Origin: Paenibacillus oryzae
GTDB taxonomy: Bacteria; Bacillota; Bacilli; Paenibacillales; Paenibacillaceae
Assembly: GCF_001675045.1 (NCBI RefSeq)
Contig: NZ_LYPA01000065.1
Coordinates: 310,001 to 374,000 of the forward strand
Direction: 5' to 3'
Length of the DNA: 64,000 bases
A program made the position numbers and the translations under genes. This document shows positions 33,177 through 42,589 of the stretch, in pieces (position 1 is the first letter of the stretch; every line of letters starts with the position of its first letter). A model generated the notes under the pieces. That model worked only from the letters and a program-made list of their open reading frames with translations. It had not been told where the DNA came from and made no database searches.

Positions 33177-33623
33177 ATGAGCTTTCTTGATTTTTCATCG
33201 TATGATACAGAGACATGGACTACTTTTTTTCAGGAAAACTGGCTGATTATCGCTATTGCTTTGCTTGTGCTGTTTCTGATTGTGAGAATTGTCAAAACGG
33301 TCGTCAAATGGGCGCTTGTGGCTGTTGTCGTGATTGGACTTGTGCTGTACAGCGGATATACGCTGGACGATGTGAAAGAGCTTGGCAGCAAGGTCGTGGA
33401 CACGGTTAAGCAGGAAGCGGTAAATGTTATGCTTGGCGAAGCGGACAAAGCGGAGTACAAAGCGGGTTCGGACGGAACCTTTACTATTACAACGGACAAC
33501 ATTGAATTAACGGGCAAAACCGGTTCCGCCGAAGTGAAGGTTTCGCTCAAGGGTGCGCCGGCGATTACCCTTCAGCTGGATAGCACCATTCAGGGATTTA
33601 TAGACGAGGCTAAAAGCAAGTAA
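33177..33623 (+). CDS. Hypothetical single-span membrane protein, 148 aa
   Basis: GGAGGGG precedes the ATG. After a short N-terminal stretch there is a long hydrophobic region (residues ~22-62, WLIIAIALLVLFLIVRIV and WALVAVVVIGLVLYSGYTL), probably two helices, followed by an amphipathic segment (DDVKELGSKVVDTVKQEAVNVM) and a small beta-rich domain of ~55 residues. No family recognised. It is 77 bp upstream of a PBP gene on the same strand, so a role at the envelope is plausible but unproven. Confidence 0.75.
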   Translation: MSFLDFSSYDTETWTTFFQENWLIIAIALLVLFLIVRIVKTVVKWALVAVVVIGLVLYSGYTLDDVKELGSKVVDTVKQEAVNVMLGEADKAEYKAGSDGTFTITTDNIELTGKTGSAEVKVSLKGAPAITLQLDSTIQGFIDEAKSK

Positions 33624-33700
33624 TAGTGAGTTTATGGTACGAATATTTCAATAACAACGGCAACATGGAATGCCTGGGTTCAGTATAGGGAGTGGGAAAT

Positions 33701-35809
33701 ATGCAGGACGATCATCAAAAGCGTGAAATCGACAACAGGCGGAATTTTTCTTTCCGGTTAAACTTTTTTTTCTTTATTACATTTGCGTTGTTCAGTCTTT
33801 TAATTGTGAAGCTGGCCGTACTGCAATTTGTTGAAGGACCAACGCTAAGCGCGGAAGGCGCCCGCAAAGGCACCAGGAGTACCGAAATTCCGCCAATTCG
33901 AGGTAACATTTATGATGCCAATGGTTATCCCATTGCTTATTCCACCTCAACCCAGTCGCTTTATTACAGCATTCAGCCAGGGAAAAACTCGGATGAGCTG
34001 GCTCGTGAGACGGCCAAGGAGCTGGCTAAAATATTTAATGAATATGGCGATCCCGAAAAGGCGATGACCGAAGAAGACGTTATTTTCCAGATGGACCTTG
34101 ATTTCCGCCGAAACATTATTTCTGTGCCTAGACGTATTAAATCGGGCTTGAGCAACAAAGAAATTGCTTATTTTATGGAGAATCGTACGGCCTTCAAGGG
34201 TGTCCAGATTATGGAGGAAAGCGTCCGCAATTATGATAAAGATTCTATTGCTGTTCAGCTTGTCGGTTATTTGAAAAAATATAAGGGTGTTCGGGTAGAC
34301 GATCCTTTTTATATGGAAAAAATGAAGGAAGAGAATAAACTGCTGAAGTATCTTGAAGAGGAAGAGGTAGGACTGGACGGTCTTGAATTTATGTACCAGG
34401 ATGTGCTGAGGGGCAAAAACGGACTAAAATCCTTCCCGGTTAACAATAAAGAGCAAATTATCGGTCCGGTGCAAATTACCAACCCGGAAAAAGGCGCGGA
34501 TCTTTATTTGACCATCAACAAGGATGTTCAGCTGTTGACCGAGCAAGCCATTATGGATCATCTGGCCAAAATCAGAACCTCTACGGATAAATACGAAAGA
34601 GCGAAGGATGCCCAAACCGGGTTTGCGGTAGCAATGGAGGTAGAAACCGGTAAGGTGGTCGCGATGGCCAGCATGCCGGATTACGACCCTAATATTTGGG
34701 CTGGGGGAAGCATCAGCGCAGAGGATTACGCCAATTTTGGCTACGTTCTTGCTAACGGCACGATTCGCTCAGTATACGGTCCTTACAAAACCGACGAAGA
34801 GCGGAACCAGCATCCATCCTCCATTGTGCCGCTGGGGTCCACTATGAAACCCCTGACCGTGCTAATTGGCCTGAATGAAGGTTTGTTTACGACATCAACA
34901 CGTTATACCGATACGGGTGTTTTTACGTATGGCAGAAAAGGTTATGAAACAAATATCCGGAATTCCCAATTCAAAGCTTTTGGCTCTATAACCGGCGCAG
35001 ACGCCATTCGATATTCCTCCAACCCTTTTATGGCGGCAATGGTGGGCAACAAGCTTTTTTTGAGGGGGGAGGTTGACGGTAAATCATCTGTTGAAATATG
35101 GGATGACTATATGAAGCAGTTTGGACTTGGCGTTTTGACGGGCAGCGGCCTGCGCGGCGAATCCAAAGGCGTCATCGAGTATTTCGGAGAAGCTGAGCGG
35201 GCAAGCGCCCAATCCGCCTTGGTTCAAGCCTCCTTTGGTCAGCAGGGGCGTTATACGGCCTTGCAGCTTGCGCAATATACGGTTATGCTGGCGAATCGGG
35301 GCAAACGCCTTAAGCCGCAATTCGTTAATGAAATCAGGGATGCCGACGGCAATTTGCTGCAAAGCTATAAAACCGAAATTTTGAACGAAGTACAGTATGA
35401 TGAAGCTTATTGGAAGCAAATCGAACAAGGCATGTCCCAGGTTAATGTCCGGGGCTTTGATGACTTTCCATACGAATTCAACCGCAAAACGGGTACGTCG
35501 CAGCAGCAGGTTGCCAAACGGATGGCGGAAAACGCGGTATTTATCGCCTATGCGCCCGCCAAAAATCCCAAGCTTGCCGTAGCGGTTGTTGTGCCGGACG
35601 GCGGGTTCGGCGGTTATGGCGCAGCGCCGATCGCGCGAAAGATTTTTGACGCCTACGATGACTATATTGGCTTGACTGGCGTTCCCAAAAAGCCGGAGGC
35701 TGCAACGAAGCAGGACGGGAGTTCCGCTAATGGGGATGCGGCCGGCTCTGCTGAGGATGCAGGGGACAATGCGGAGCCGAATGGAGAAGCAACCGCAAAC
35801 TCTCAATAA
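33701..35809 (+). CDS. Class B penicillin-binding protein (PBP2/PbpA-like transpeptidase)
   Basis: 702 aa from ATG 33701, nine bases after GGGAG. One N-terminal membrane helix (LNFFFFITFALFSLLIVKLAVLQF), the PBP dimerisation domain starting IPPIRGNIYDANGYPIAYS, and a transpeptidase domain with SxxK at S380 (GSTMKPL), SxN at 439-441 (SSN) and KTG at 596-598. The tail of ~40 residues is rich in Asp, Gly and Ala (SSANGDAAGSAEDAGDNAE). It cross-links peptidoglycan; similarity to Bacillus PbpA/PbpH suggests elongation-type (rod) synthesis. Monocistronic, followed by a terminator. Confidence 0.9.
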   Translation: MQDDHQKREIDNRRNFSFRLNFFFFITFALFSLLIVKLAVLQFVEGPTLSAEGARKGTRSTEIPPIRGNIYDANGYPIAYSTSTQSLYYSIQPGKNSDELARETAKELAKIFNEYGDPEKAMTEEDVIFQMDLDFRRNIISVPRRIKSGLSNKEIAYFMENRTAFKGVQIMEESVRNYDKDSIAVQLVGYLKKYKGVRVDDPFYMEKMKEENKLLKYLEEEEVGLDGLEFMYQDVLRGKNGLKSFPVNNKEQIIGPVQITNPEKGADLYLTINKDVQLLTEQAIMDHLAKIRTSTDKYERAKDAQTGFAVAMEVETGKVVAMASMPDYDPNIWAGGSISAEDYANFGYVLANGTIRSVYGPYKTDEERNQHPSSIVPLGSTMKPLTVLIGLNEGLFTTSTRYTDTGVFTYGRKGYETNIRNSQFKAFGSITGADAIRYSSNPFMAAMVGNKLFLRGEVDGKSSVEIWDDYMKQFGLGVLTGSGLRGESKGVIEYFGEAERASAQSALVQASFGQQGRYTALQLAQYTVMLANRGKRLKPQFVNEIRDADGNLLQSYKTEILNEVQYDEAYWKQIEQGMSQVNVRGFDDFPYEFNRKTGTSQQQVAKRMAENAVFIAYAPAKNPKLAVAVVVPDGGFGGYGAAPIARKIFDAYDDYIGLTGVPKKPEAATKQDGSSANGDAAGSAEDAGDNAEPNGEATANSQ

Positions 35810-35831
35810 TTAGGACAAAATCCCGATAGGG

Positions 35832-35875
35832 CCGAAGAATGACCGTAAACCACGGCGTTCTTCGGTTCTTTTTTG
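35832..35875 (+). terminator. Terminator after the PBP gene
   Basis: CCGAAGAA-TGA-CCGT paired with ACGG-CG-TTCTTCGG, followed by a T-rich tail. Confidence 0.88.
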
Positions 35876-35888
35876 TTTTAAAAATAAA

Positions 35889-35920
35889 TGTTGCACAAGA
35901 GAAACATTTTTGTGTATTAT
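35889..35920 (+). promoter_or_regulatory. MntR-like operator overlapping the mntABCD promoter
   Basis: TGTTGCACAAGAGAAACA (35889-35906) has the dyad and TTGCAC/GAAAC words of known Bacillus MntR boxes. It overlaps a TGCACA -35 placed 17 bp before TATTAT (35915-35920). Manganese-bound MntR would block RNA polymerase here. Confidence 0.7.
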
Positions 35921-35982
35921 TAAAAAAGAGGCGCTGAACAAAATAAACGTCTTTGATGCAAAAAATGGGGAGGGACTAATTC

Positions 35983-36957
35983 ATGAGGAAAAAAAAGTAT
36001 AAAGTCAATTCGGCCGTGCGCCGTTTTATAATGTCGATCTTGTTTTTGACAATGGCTGCAGCACTGGCGGCTTGCAGCGGTACTAACGGTAACGGAGAAA
36101 AGGATGGGGAATCCGGCAAGCTGAGGGTGACAGCGACAACCGGCATGATCGCGGATGCCGCCGCCAATGTTGGCGGCGAGCATGTCATCGTAACGGGGCT
36201 GATGGGCCCAGGCATCGACCCGCATTTGTATAAAGCGTCGCAGGGCGATGTCAAGAAGCTCGACGGTGCAGACATCATCTTTTACAATGGCCTTCATCTG
36301 GAAGGGAAAATGGGTGAAATCTTTGAGAAGCTGGAGAAAAGAAAACCTGTTGTAGCCGTTTCAGCAAACATTGATGAGTCGCTCCTGCATGGCGATCCGG
36401 CGGCAAAGGGCGAGGCCGTGCACGATCCCCATATCTGGTTTAACGTCAAATTGTGGATGTCGGCAGTAGAAACGATTCGCGACGCATTATCGGAGAAGGA
36501 CCCCCAAAACGCGGCAGCCTACGAGCAAAATGCGGCGGCATACTTAAACGAATTGGAGAAGCTGGATCAATACGCACAGGAGCAGATTGCACAAATACCG
36601 GAAAAAAGCCGTATACTGGTCACAGCCCATGATGCGTTTGGTTACTTCGGTGAAGCTTATGGCCTCCAGGTAACAGGATTGCAGGGTATGAATACCATGT
36701 CGGAATACGGCTCCAAGGATGTAAGCGAGCTGCGGGACTTTCTAGTAAAAAATGAAATCAAAGCTGTTTTTATCGAATCCAGCGTATCCTCCAAGTCCAT
36801 TCAGTCGGTCATAGAAGGAGCGCGCACATTGGGACATGAGGTATCTATCGGAGGCGAGCTTTTCTCTGATGCAATGGGGGATGAAGGAACCGTGGAAGGC
36901 ACCTACATCGGAATGGTTCGCCATAACGTAGACACGATTGTAAAAGCCCTTAAATAA
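35983..36957 (+). CDS. mntA: Manganese/zinc ABC transporter substrate-binding lipoprotein
   Basis: 324 aa. A lipoprotein signal with lipobox LAAC (C31), then a cluster A-I metal-binding protein: TTGMIADAAANVGGE, GPGIDPHLYKAS (first His ligand), VHDPHIWFNVKLW (second His), GMNTMSEYGSKDV (Glu region) and GGELFSDAMGDEGT (Asp). There is no His-rich loop as in ZnuA, which favours manganese. First gene of a four-gene operon. Proposed as MntA from the set and from the MntR-like operator. Confidence 0.9.
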   Translation: MRKKKYKVNSAVRRFIMSILFLTMAAALAACSGTNGNGEKDGESGKLRVTATTGMIADAAANVGGEHVIVTGLMGPGIDPHLYKASQGDVKKLDGADIIFYNGLHLEGKMGEIFEKLEKRKPVVAVSANIDESLLHGDPAAKGEAVHDPHIWFNVKLWMSAVETIRDALSEKDPQNAAAYEQNAAAYLNELEKLDQYAQEQIAQIPEKSRILVTAHDAFGYFGEAYGLQVTGLQGMNTMSEYGSKDVSELRDFLVKNEIKAVFIESSVSSKSIQSVIEGARTLGHEVSIGGELFSDAMGDEGTVEGTYIGMVRHNVDTIVKALK

Positions 36958-36986
36958 ATATCCTCTTAAGGAAGGAAGCGACGGGA

Positions 36987-37820
36987 ATGAAAACATTAGA
37001 TAAACTACACCAGCATGGAGCTGGCGGCGTAAAGGCTCCCTCCGGAGCGACTTCCCCGCTTAGCGTGTCGGGTTTAAGCGTGGCTTACCAGAAAAAACCG
37101 GTGCTTCGCGATGTCACCTTTGAAGTGAATGAAGGAGAGCTGATTGGCGTCATCGGGCCAAACGGAGCGGGCAAATCAACAATGATGAAGGCGGCTCTGG
37201 GACTTATTCCAAGCATTTCCGGCGAGGTGCTGGTCTACGGAAAACCTTGCAGCGAGCAGCGCAGATTGATCGGCTATGTGCCGCAGCGCGAATCGGTGGA
37301 TTGGGATTTTCCAACCAATGCGCTTGACGTTGTGCTGATGGGCACTTACGGACGGCTGGGATGGATACGCCGCCCCGGCGCCAAGGAAAAGGCCGAAGCG
37401 ATGGAATGCCTGCGCAAGGTCGGAATGGCGGATTACGCCGACAGGCAAATCAGCCAGCTTTCGGGCGGCCAGCAGCAGCGGGTTTTTCTGGCCCGCGCGC
37501 TTGTGCAAAACGCCAAGCTGTATTTTATGGACGAACCTTTTGCAGGCGTAGACGCAGCGACGGAAAAGGCCATTATTACGCTGCTTCAGGAGCTGAAAAA
37601 AAACGGGAAAACGGTTATCGTGGTCCATCACGATTTGGCGACGGTTCAGCAATATTTCGACTCCGTGCTGCTGCTTAATGTAGAGTTAAAAGGCTTTGGG
37701 CCTACCTCCAGAGTGTTTACACAGGATATGCTCCAGCATACCTATGGCGGAAGGCTGGCGTTTCTGGATCACACCATTGCGGCGGGAGCGACTGAGGCTC
37801 ACGGGGGTGTAAGCTTATGA
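36987..37820 (+). CDS. mntB: Manganese ABC transporter ATP-binding protein
   Basis: 277 aa. Walker A GPNGAGKST, the family marker VPQRESVDWDFP, signature LSGGQQQRVFLARAL, Walker B LYFMDEPFAGVD and the H-loop VVHHD are all present. The N-terminal ~25 residues before the ABC domain are a longer-than-usual Gly/Ser/Pro stretch with histidines. It energises import through MntC/MntD. Its last codon overlaps the mntC start (ATGA). Confidence 0.93.
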   Translation: MKTLDKLHQHGAGGVKAPSGATSPLSVSGLSVAYQKKPVLRDVTFEVNEGELIGVIGPNGAGKSTMMKAALGLIPSISGEVLVYGKPCSEQRRLIGYVPQRESVDWDFPTNALDVVLMGTYGRLGWIRRPGAKEKAEAMECLRKVGMADYADRQISQLSGGQQQRVFLARALVQNAKLYFMDEPFAGVDAATEKAIITLLQELKKNGKTVIVVHHDLATVQQYFDSVLLLNVELKGFGPTSRVFTQDMLQHTYGGRLAFLDHTIAAGATEAHGGVSL

Positions 37821-38758
37821 ATAACTTTTTCGCTATGCTTGGCGATCCCAATATGCGCTGGATTTTTCTGGGCTGCATGCTGCTGGGGCTTAGCAGCGGC
37901 GTAATCGGGAGCTTCTCGTATTTGCGCAAGCAAAGCCTGGTTGGCGATACGCTGGCGCATGCCGCATTGCCCGGCATCTGCATAGCCTTTATGCTGACGG
38001 GCGTCAAATCCATAGGCGTGTTTCTCGTTGGAGCTGCGGCGGCAGGCTTTCTGGCAACGTTTGGCATCAGCTTTATTACAAGACATACCAAGCTGAAGCA
38101 GGATGCGGCGCTTGGTATTGTTTTATCTTCATTTTTTGGACTCGGCATCGTATTGCTTACCTTTATCCAGCATGGCGATTATGGCAACCAAGCCGGCTTG
38201 GACAAGTTTTTGTTCGGGCAGGCTGCCGCTATGGTGGGCGGCGACGTTATAACCATGTCCGTCATCTCCGCCGTTCTGGTCGGAATTTGCAGCTTGTTGT
38301 TCAAGCAATTCAAGCTGATCTCCTTTGATCCCGGCTTTGCAAAAGGGCTTGGCTACCGGGTCGGCTTGCTGGAGCAGCTGTTGATGCTTCTGGTCGTCGT
38401 TGCCGTTGTAATCGGCATTCAGGCCGTTGGGGTTGTGCTTATTGCCGCGCTTCTCATTACACCGGCCGTATCCGCCCGCTACTGGACTAACACGCTTGGC
38501 ATTATGGTGACACTATCCGGCATGATCGGAGCGTTAAGCGGCGGACTTGGCGCCTGGATTAGCTCCTCCGTCTCCAACCTGCCGACAGGGCCGGTTACGG
38601 TATTGGCGGCTACTTTGTTTTTTGCGGCTTCGGTGCTGCTTGGACCGGAGAGAGGTTTGCTGGCCAAATGGCTGCTTAGACAAAAGGTTAAACGGAGCTA
38701 TCATGCTGAGCGCGAGGTGCGGATTGCGGAAGCGATGAAAGGGGAGAGCGTATCATGA
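37817..38758 (+). CDS. mntC: Manganese ABC transporter permease
   Basis: 313 aa with eight or nine transmembrane helices of the ABC-3 (ZnuB/MntB) permease family: SYLRKQSLVGDTLAHAALPGI near the N-terminus, the coupling region FKLISFDPGFAKGLG and AVGVVLIAALLITPA. It ends with a basic cytoplasmic tail. Overlaps mntB by 4 bp and mntD by 4 bp, so all are translationally coupled. Confidence 0.92.
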   Translation: MNNFFAMLGDPNMRWIFLGCMLLGLSSGVIGSFSYLRKQSLVGDTLAHAALPGICIAFMLTGVKSIGVFLVGAAAAGFLATFGISFITRHTKLKQDAALGIVLSSFFGLGIVLLTFIQHGDYGNQAGLDKFLFGQAAAMVGGDVITMSVISAVLVGICSLLFKQFKLISFDPGFAKGLGYRVGLLEQLLMLLVVVAVVIGIQAVGVVLIAALLITPAVSARYWTNTLGIMVTLSGMIGALSGGLGAWISSSVSNLPTGPVTVLAATLFFAASVLLGPERGLLAKWLLRQKVKRSYHAEREVRIAEAMKGESVS

Positions 38759-39657
38759 GCGACTTCTGGATACTTTTGACGGGTTCGTTAGTTGCGGCAT
38801 GCTGCGGTATCGTAGGCGTCTTTCTTGTGCTTCGCAAAATGGCGATGATCGGCGACGCCATCAGCCATTCCGTCATGCCCGGCATTGTGATCGCGTTTCT
38901 GCTGAGCGGCTCCCGGGATTCCATGCTTATGATGAGCGCGGCGCTTCTTTTTGGCCTCATTACGACGTTTCTTATTGGTCTGATGCAGCGGACCGGCATT
39001 CAGTCGGATGCTTCGATCGGCGTTGTGTTTACCGCGCTGTTTGCCATTGGAGTCATTCTCGTCAGCTTGTTCGCCAGACAGGTTCATTTGGATCAGGACG
39101 CAATTTTGTATGGCGAAATTGCTTTTGTCCACTGGAATATTTGGGAGCTCGGCGGCGTTAATATGGGACCAAAAGCGGTTTGGCTGCTAGGTTTTACGCT
39201 GGTCGTCATCATTGCGGTAATCAGCCTGTTTTATAAGCAGTTCAAGCTGGCGTCCTTTGACCCGGCGCTGGCGGCGGCGGTAGGCATACCCGTTGCATTT
39301 TTCCATTACCTTCTGATGGGGCTTGTGTCCATGGCGACCGTTTCCTCCTTTGAAAGCGTAGGCGCCATTCTGGTTGTCGGCTTGCTGATCATTCCGCCGT
39401 CAACCGCCTATTTGCTGACAGACCGGCTCGGTGTTATGCTTGGCTTAAGCGTTGCCGTCGGAGTTGCCGGAACCTTCCTTGGTTACGGGGCCTCCGTTCT
39501 TCTGGATGCATCCATTGCCGGATGTATGGTTGTTGCGGTTGCTGTGCTGTTTGCGGCTGCGTTTCTCTTTTCGCCATCGCAAGGTCTTGTTGTGACGAAG
39601 CTCAGACAGAGACGTCTTGCGGCGCAGGCGGCGATTGCCTCCGTTCAGAAGCAATAA
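38755..39657 (+). CDS. mntD: Manganese ABC transporter permease
   Basis: 300 aa, a paralogue of the preceding permease: RKMAMIGDAISHSVMPGI, a coupling motif FKLASFDPALAAAVG and AILVVGLLIIPPSTA. Two different permeases, as in Bacillus mntABCD, probably form a heterodimer in the membrane. Last gene of the operon; the MOSC gene starts 37 bp later. Confidence 0.92.
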   Translation: MSDFWILLTGSLVAACCGIVGVFLVLRKMAMIGDAISHSVMPGIVIAFLLSGSRDSMLMMSAALLFGLITTFLIGLMQRTGIQSDASIGVVFTALFAIGVILVSLFARQVHLDQDAILYGEIAFVHWNIWELGGVNMGPKAVWLLGFTLVVIIAVISLFYKQFKLASFDPALAAAVGIPVAFFHYLLMGLVSMATVSSFESVGAILVVGLLIIPPSTAYLLTDRLGVMLGLSVAVGVAGTFLGYGASVLLDASIAGCMVVAVAVLFAAAFLFSPSQGLVVTKLRQRRLAAQAAIASVQKQ

Positions 39658-39693
39658 GCGGCATTAAACGATTGACGGGGAGAGAATGCGGAG

Positions 39694-40374
39694 ATGATTG
39701 AGGCTTCAGTGCTTTCACTGAATATCGGCTTGCCTGCGCAGATGCCCTTTAAGGGCAAGGAGGTATCTACGGGTATCTTCAAAAAACCTGTGCAGGGGCC
39801 GCTTTTTTTATCCAGGCTTAACTTTGAGGGAGATGGTCAAGCCGACACCGTTCATCACGGAGGAGCGGATAAAGCAGTATGCGTTTATCCCTATGAGCAT
39901 TATGCCTACTGGGAGCGTGAGCTGGACATTAAGCTGGAGCCGGGCGCTTTTGGCGAAAATGTGACGCTTGACGGGCTGAGGGAAGACGACGTACATATCG
40001 GAGATATTTTTTCGTTAGGGGAAGCGGTCGTCCAGATTAGCCAGCCGCGCCAGCCGTGCTTCAAGCTTGCGCTTCGTTATGGCGTTCCCGAAATGCCGGT
40101 CAAGGTGCAGGAGACGGGATATACGGGCTTTTATTTTCGCGTACTTAAGGAAGGCAAGGTGGAGCGCTTGGACAAACTGACCCGGACGCAGCGGCATCCG
40201 CACGGTATTTCCGTCTCAGAGGCCAATCGGCTAATGCATGTGGACAAAAATGATCCCGATGCGGCCAGGGCCATGCTGCAGGTGGAGGAGTTGTCCGAAA
40301 GCTGGCGCAAAACATTGATGAAGCGGATTGCGGGAAGCGAAGCCGATACCACGACCCGCTTAGAAGGCATTTGA
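39694..40374 (+). CDS. MOSC-domain protein (YiiM/YflK-like)
   Basis: 226 aa. The MOSC fold with DTVHHGGADKAVCVYPYEHYAYW, PGAFGENVTLDGL, IGDIFSLGEAVVQISQPRQPCFKLA with the conserved cysteine, and a C-terminal three-helix part (HGISVSEANRLMH). YiiM-like proteins carry a molybdenum cofactor and reduce N-hydroxylated bases such as 6-hydroxylaminopurine. It follows mntD by 37 bp, but a metal link is not required. Confidence 0.87.
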   Translation: MIEASVLSLNIGLPAQMPFKGKEVSTGIFKKPVQGPLFLSRLNFEGDGQADTVHHGGADKAVCVYPYEHYAYWERELDIKLEPGAFGENVTLDGLREDDVHIGDIFSLGEAVVQISQPRQPCFKLALRYGVPEMPVKVQETGYTGFYFRVLKEGKVERLDKLTRTQRHPHGISVSEANRLMHVDKNDPDAARAMLQVEELSESWRKTLMKRIAGSEADTTTRLEGI

Positions 40375-40423
40375 ACAAACTAGTGGTCCTTTGCTTTCCA
40401 TACGGACTGCTCCGACATGCTCC

Positions 40424-40456
40424 GACACGTCTCCCGAGGCGTGTCTTTTCTTTTTT
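40424..40456 (+). terminator. Terminator after the MOSC gene
   Basis: GACACG-T-CTC-CC-GAG-G-CGTGTC hairpin followed by TTTTCTTTTTT. Just downstream is a short direct repeat, ACATTGACG twice in a row. Confidence 0.75.
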
Positions 40457-40561
40457 CTAAACATTGACGACATTGACGAATCTCCTTTCTCCCGTTTGGT
40501 TTCCGGCACAGATATGATAGAATAAGACGGTATATCAGGAACGGAGAAGGGATGGAGCAAA

Positions 40562-41314
40562 ATGGCAAACTATAAGCTGGTGGCACTGGACATGGATGGC
40601 ACGCTGCTTAACGATCAAAGTGAAATCAGCAGCGAAAATGCCGAATGGATCGCCAAGGCGCTTCAAGCGGGCGTAACGGTATGTTTCTCAACCGGACGCG
40701 GCTTTGTCAGCGCGCTGCCCTTTGCGGAGCAGCTTGGCCTGGAAACGCCGATGATTACCGTTAACGGCGGCGAGATATGGGCGAAACCACATGTGCTGCA
40801 CAAACGTATAGAGTTAAGTCCAGTTTATGTCAAGCAGCTGCATGAGCTGGCCCGGAAATATCCGGAGGTGTGGTACTGGGCGTATTCAACAGAAGGCATA
40901 TATAATAAAGAAAAGTGGATTGCGGCCGACAAGGATTACACGGATTTCAACTGGCTTAAATTCGGCTATTACACGGAGGACGATGCCGCAAGAGAAGCGC
41001 TTCGCAAGGAAGCGGCCTCATGGGGAGCGCTGGAGCTCAGCAACTCGTCGCCCCATAACATAGAGCTAAATCCTATTGGCGTGTCCAAAGCAAGCGCGAT
41101 GGAGGAGCTTTGCGCCATGCTTGGCATCAGGATGCAGGACGCGGTAGCTGTTGGCGACAGCCTCAACGATATCGAAGCAATCAAGGCAGCGGGGCTTGGC
41201 GTTGCCATGGGCAATGCTCAGGACCTGGTCAAGGAAGCGGCGGACGTTGTTACGCTGGACAATAATGAGCATGGAGTTGCCGAAGCTATCAGGTGTTACG
41301 TATTGGCTGATTGA
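40562..41314 (+). CDS. HAD-superfamily Cof-type sugar/nucleotide phosphatase
   Basis: 250 aa. HAD motif I LVALDMDGTLLND, motif II FSTGRG, the conserved lysine in GVSKASAMEEL, and motif IV VAVGDSLNDIEAIKAAGLGVAMGNA. The C2-type cap lies between motifs II and III, as in Cof/YidA hydrolases that act on phosphosugars, FMN or pyridoxal phosphate. Substrate unknown. Followed 18 bp later by a DUF456 gene on the same strand. Confidence 0.9.
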   Translation: MANYKLVALDMDGTLLNDQSEISSENAEWIAKALQAGVTVCFSTGRGFVSALPFAEQLGLETPMITVNGGEIWAKPHVLHKRIELSPVYVKQLHELARKYPEVWYWAYSTEGIYNKEKWIAADKDYTDFNWLKFGYYTEDDAAREALRKEAASWGALELSNSSPHNIELNPIGVSKASAMEELCAMLGIRMQDAVAVGDSLNDIEAIKAAGLGVAMGNAQDLVKEAADVVTLDNNEHGVAEAIRCYVLAD

Positions 41315-41332
41315 TAACGGAGGAGATGCGGC

Positions 41333-41815
41333 ATGGATATTTTGGGCTGGGTATTAGTTATTCTGCTTTTTGTGATTGGCATGGCGGGAACGATCTATCC
41401 CATTTTGCCGGGGGCGCTGGCTATTTATGCCGCCTTTTTTGTTTATGGCTTTTTTTTCTCGTTCAAGGAGTTCGGGTTTTGGTTCTGGACGATCCAAAGC
41501 TTGATTGTCATTATTTTGTTTATCGCGGATTATGCCGTCAGCGCATGGGGCGTCAAGCGATTCGGGGGAACAAAAGCATCCGTGGTGGGCAGCACGATCG
41601 GATTGATTGCCGGTCCATTCGTCATTCCGGTATATGGCCTCATCATCGGACCGTTTGGCGGCGCGGTAATTGGAGAACTCATTGCGGGCAGAAGCCTGGA
41701 GCAGTCCATTAAAGCGGGCTGGGGAGCTTTAGTTGGCCTCTTTACCAGCGTTGTGGTCAAAATCATTTTGCAGCTTGTTATGATTATCGCTTTTATACTG
41801 TGGCTCGTTTTTTAA
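41333..41815 (+). CDS. DUF456 membrane protein
   Basis: 160 aa, mostly hydrophobic with glycine-rich hairpins, as in DUF456: [50 protein letters not shown] and [16 protein letters not shown]. Function unknown. GGAGGAG precedes the ATG. Probably co-transcribed with the HAD gene and with the ThuA-like gene 26 bp downstream. Confidence 0.88.
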   Translation: MDILGWVLVILLFVIGMAGTIYPILPGALAIYAAFFVYGFFFSFKEFGFWFWTIQSLIVIILFIADYAVSAWGVKRFGGTKASVVGSTIGLIAGPFVIPVYGLIIGPFGGAVIGELIAGRSLEQSIKAGWGALVGLFTSVVVKIILQLVMIIAFILWLVF

Positions 41816-41841
41816 CAACTATGAAATCGAGGCGGGAATGT

Positions 41842-42567
41842 ATGATCAGATTAACCATTTGGAACGAATATTGGCATGAGCATCATAATGAAATCGTCAA
41901 AAGCATATATCCCGACGGCATACATGCCGCTTTGAAAATGGGGCTTGCAGGAGATGATTTGCACATATCCACGGCAACGCAGCAGGAGGAGCAGCATGGT
42001 CTGAATGCAGAGAAACTGGCCAACACCGATGTGTTGATCTGGTGGGGACACAAAACGCATGACGAGGTTGATGACGCCGTTGTGGAAGCCGTGCAAAAGC
42101 GCGTTTGGGAAGGCATGGGGCTGATCGTGCTTCACTCCGGTCACTTCTCCAAGCTGTTCAAAAAATTGATGGGCACCAGCTGCGATCTCAAATGGCGCGA
42201 GGCGGACGAAAAGGAACGTTTATGGGTCGTTAACCCCGCCCATCCAATTGCCGCGGGAGTGCCGGAGCACATTACGCTGGAAAAGGAAGAAATGTACGGT
42301 GAGCACTTTGATATTCCTGCGCCGGACGAGCTGGTTTTTGTCAGCTGGTTTGAAGGCGGCGAAGTGTTCAGAAGCGGCTGCACCTTCCACAGGGGACAAG
42401 GGAAAATCTTTTATTTCCGTCCCGGGCACGAAACATATCCAACCTATTACAACAAGGATATTCTGAAAGTTATCGGTAATGCCGTACGCTGGGCGGCCCC
42501 ATCCGGAGCAGCGGCCCCGGTTCGCGGCAACCATAAGCCGCTTGAACCGATAGCTGTCAAACCTTAA
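41842..42567 (+). CDS. ThuA-like trehalose-utilisation family protein
   Basis: 241 aa from ATG 41842 (GAGGCGGGA upstream). Glutamine-amidotransferase-like fold: [65 protein letters not shown] and [19 protein letters not shown]. ThuA proteins occur in sugar-oxidation pathways, for example conversion of trehalose or sucrose to 3-keto forms, but the precise reaction is not firmly known. A link with the Gfo/Idh pair 23 kb away is only a possibility. Confidence 0.87.
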   Translation: MIRLTIWNEYWHEHHNEIVKSIYPDGIHAALKMGLAGDDLHISTATQQEEQHGLNAEKLANTDVLIWWGHKTHDEVDDAVVEAVQKRVWEGMGLIVLHSGHFSKLFKKLMGTSCDLKWREADEKERLWVVNPAHPIAAGVPEHITLEKEEMYGEHFDIPAPDELVFVSWFEGGEVFRSGCTFHRGQGKIFYFRPGHETYPTYYNKDILKVIGNAVRWAAPSGAAAPVRGNHKPLEPIAVKP

Positions 42568-42589
42568 AAAGACGGGAAGCCACAATGCC

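Noticed and set aside
35983-36957. Zinc (ZnuA) identity for the binding protein of the ABC transporter
   Set aside because: No His-rich loop, and the upstream operator resembles MntR rather than Zur; the clear Zur box of the window lies at ycgR.
40360-40560. 66-codon minus-strand frame between the MOSC and HAD genes
   Set aside because: It overlaps a terminator and the HAD promoter region, lacks a ribosome-binding site, and has no recognisable fold.
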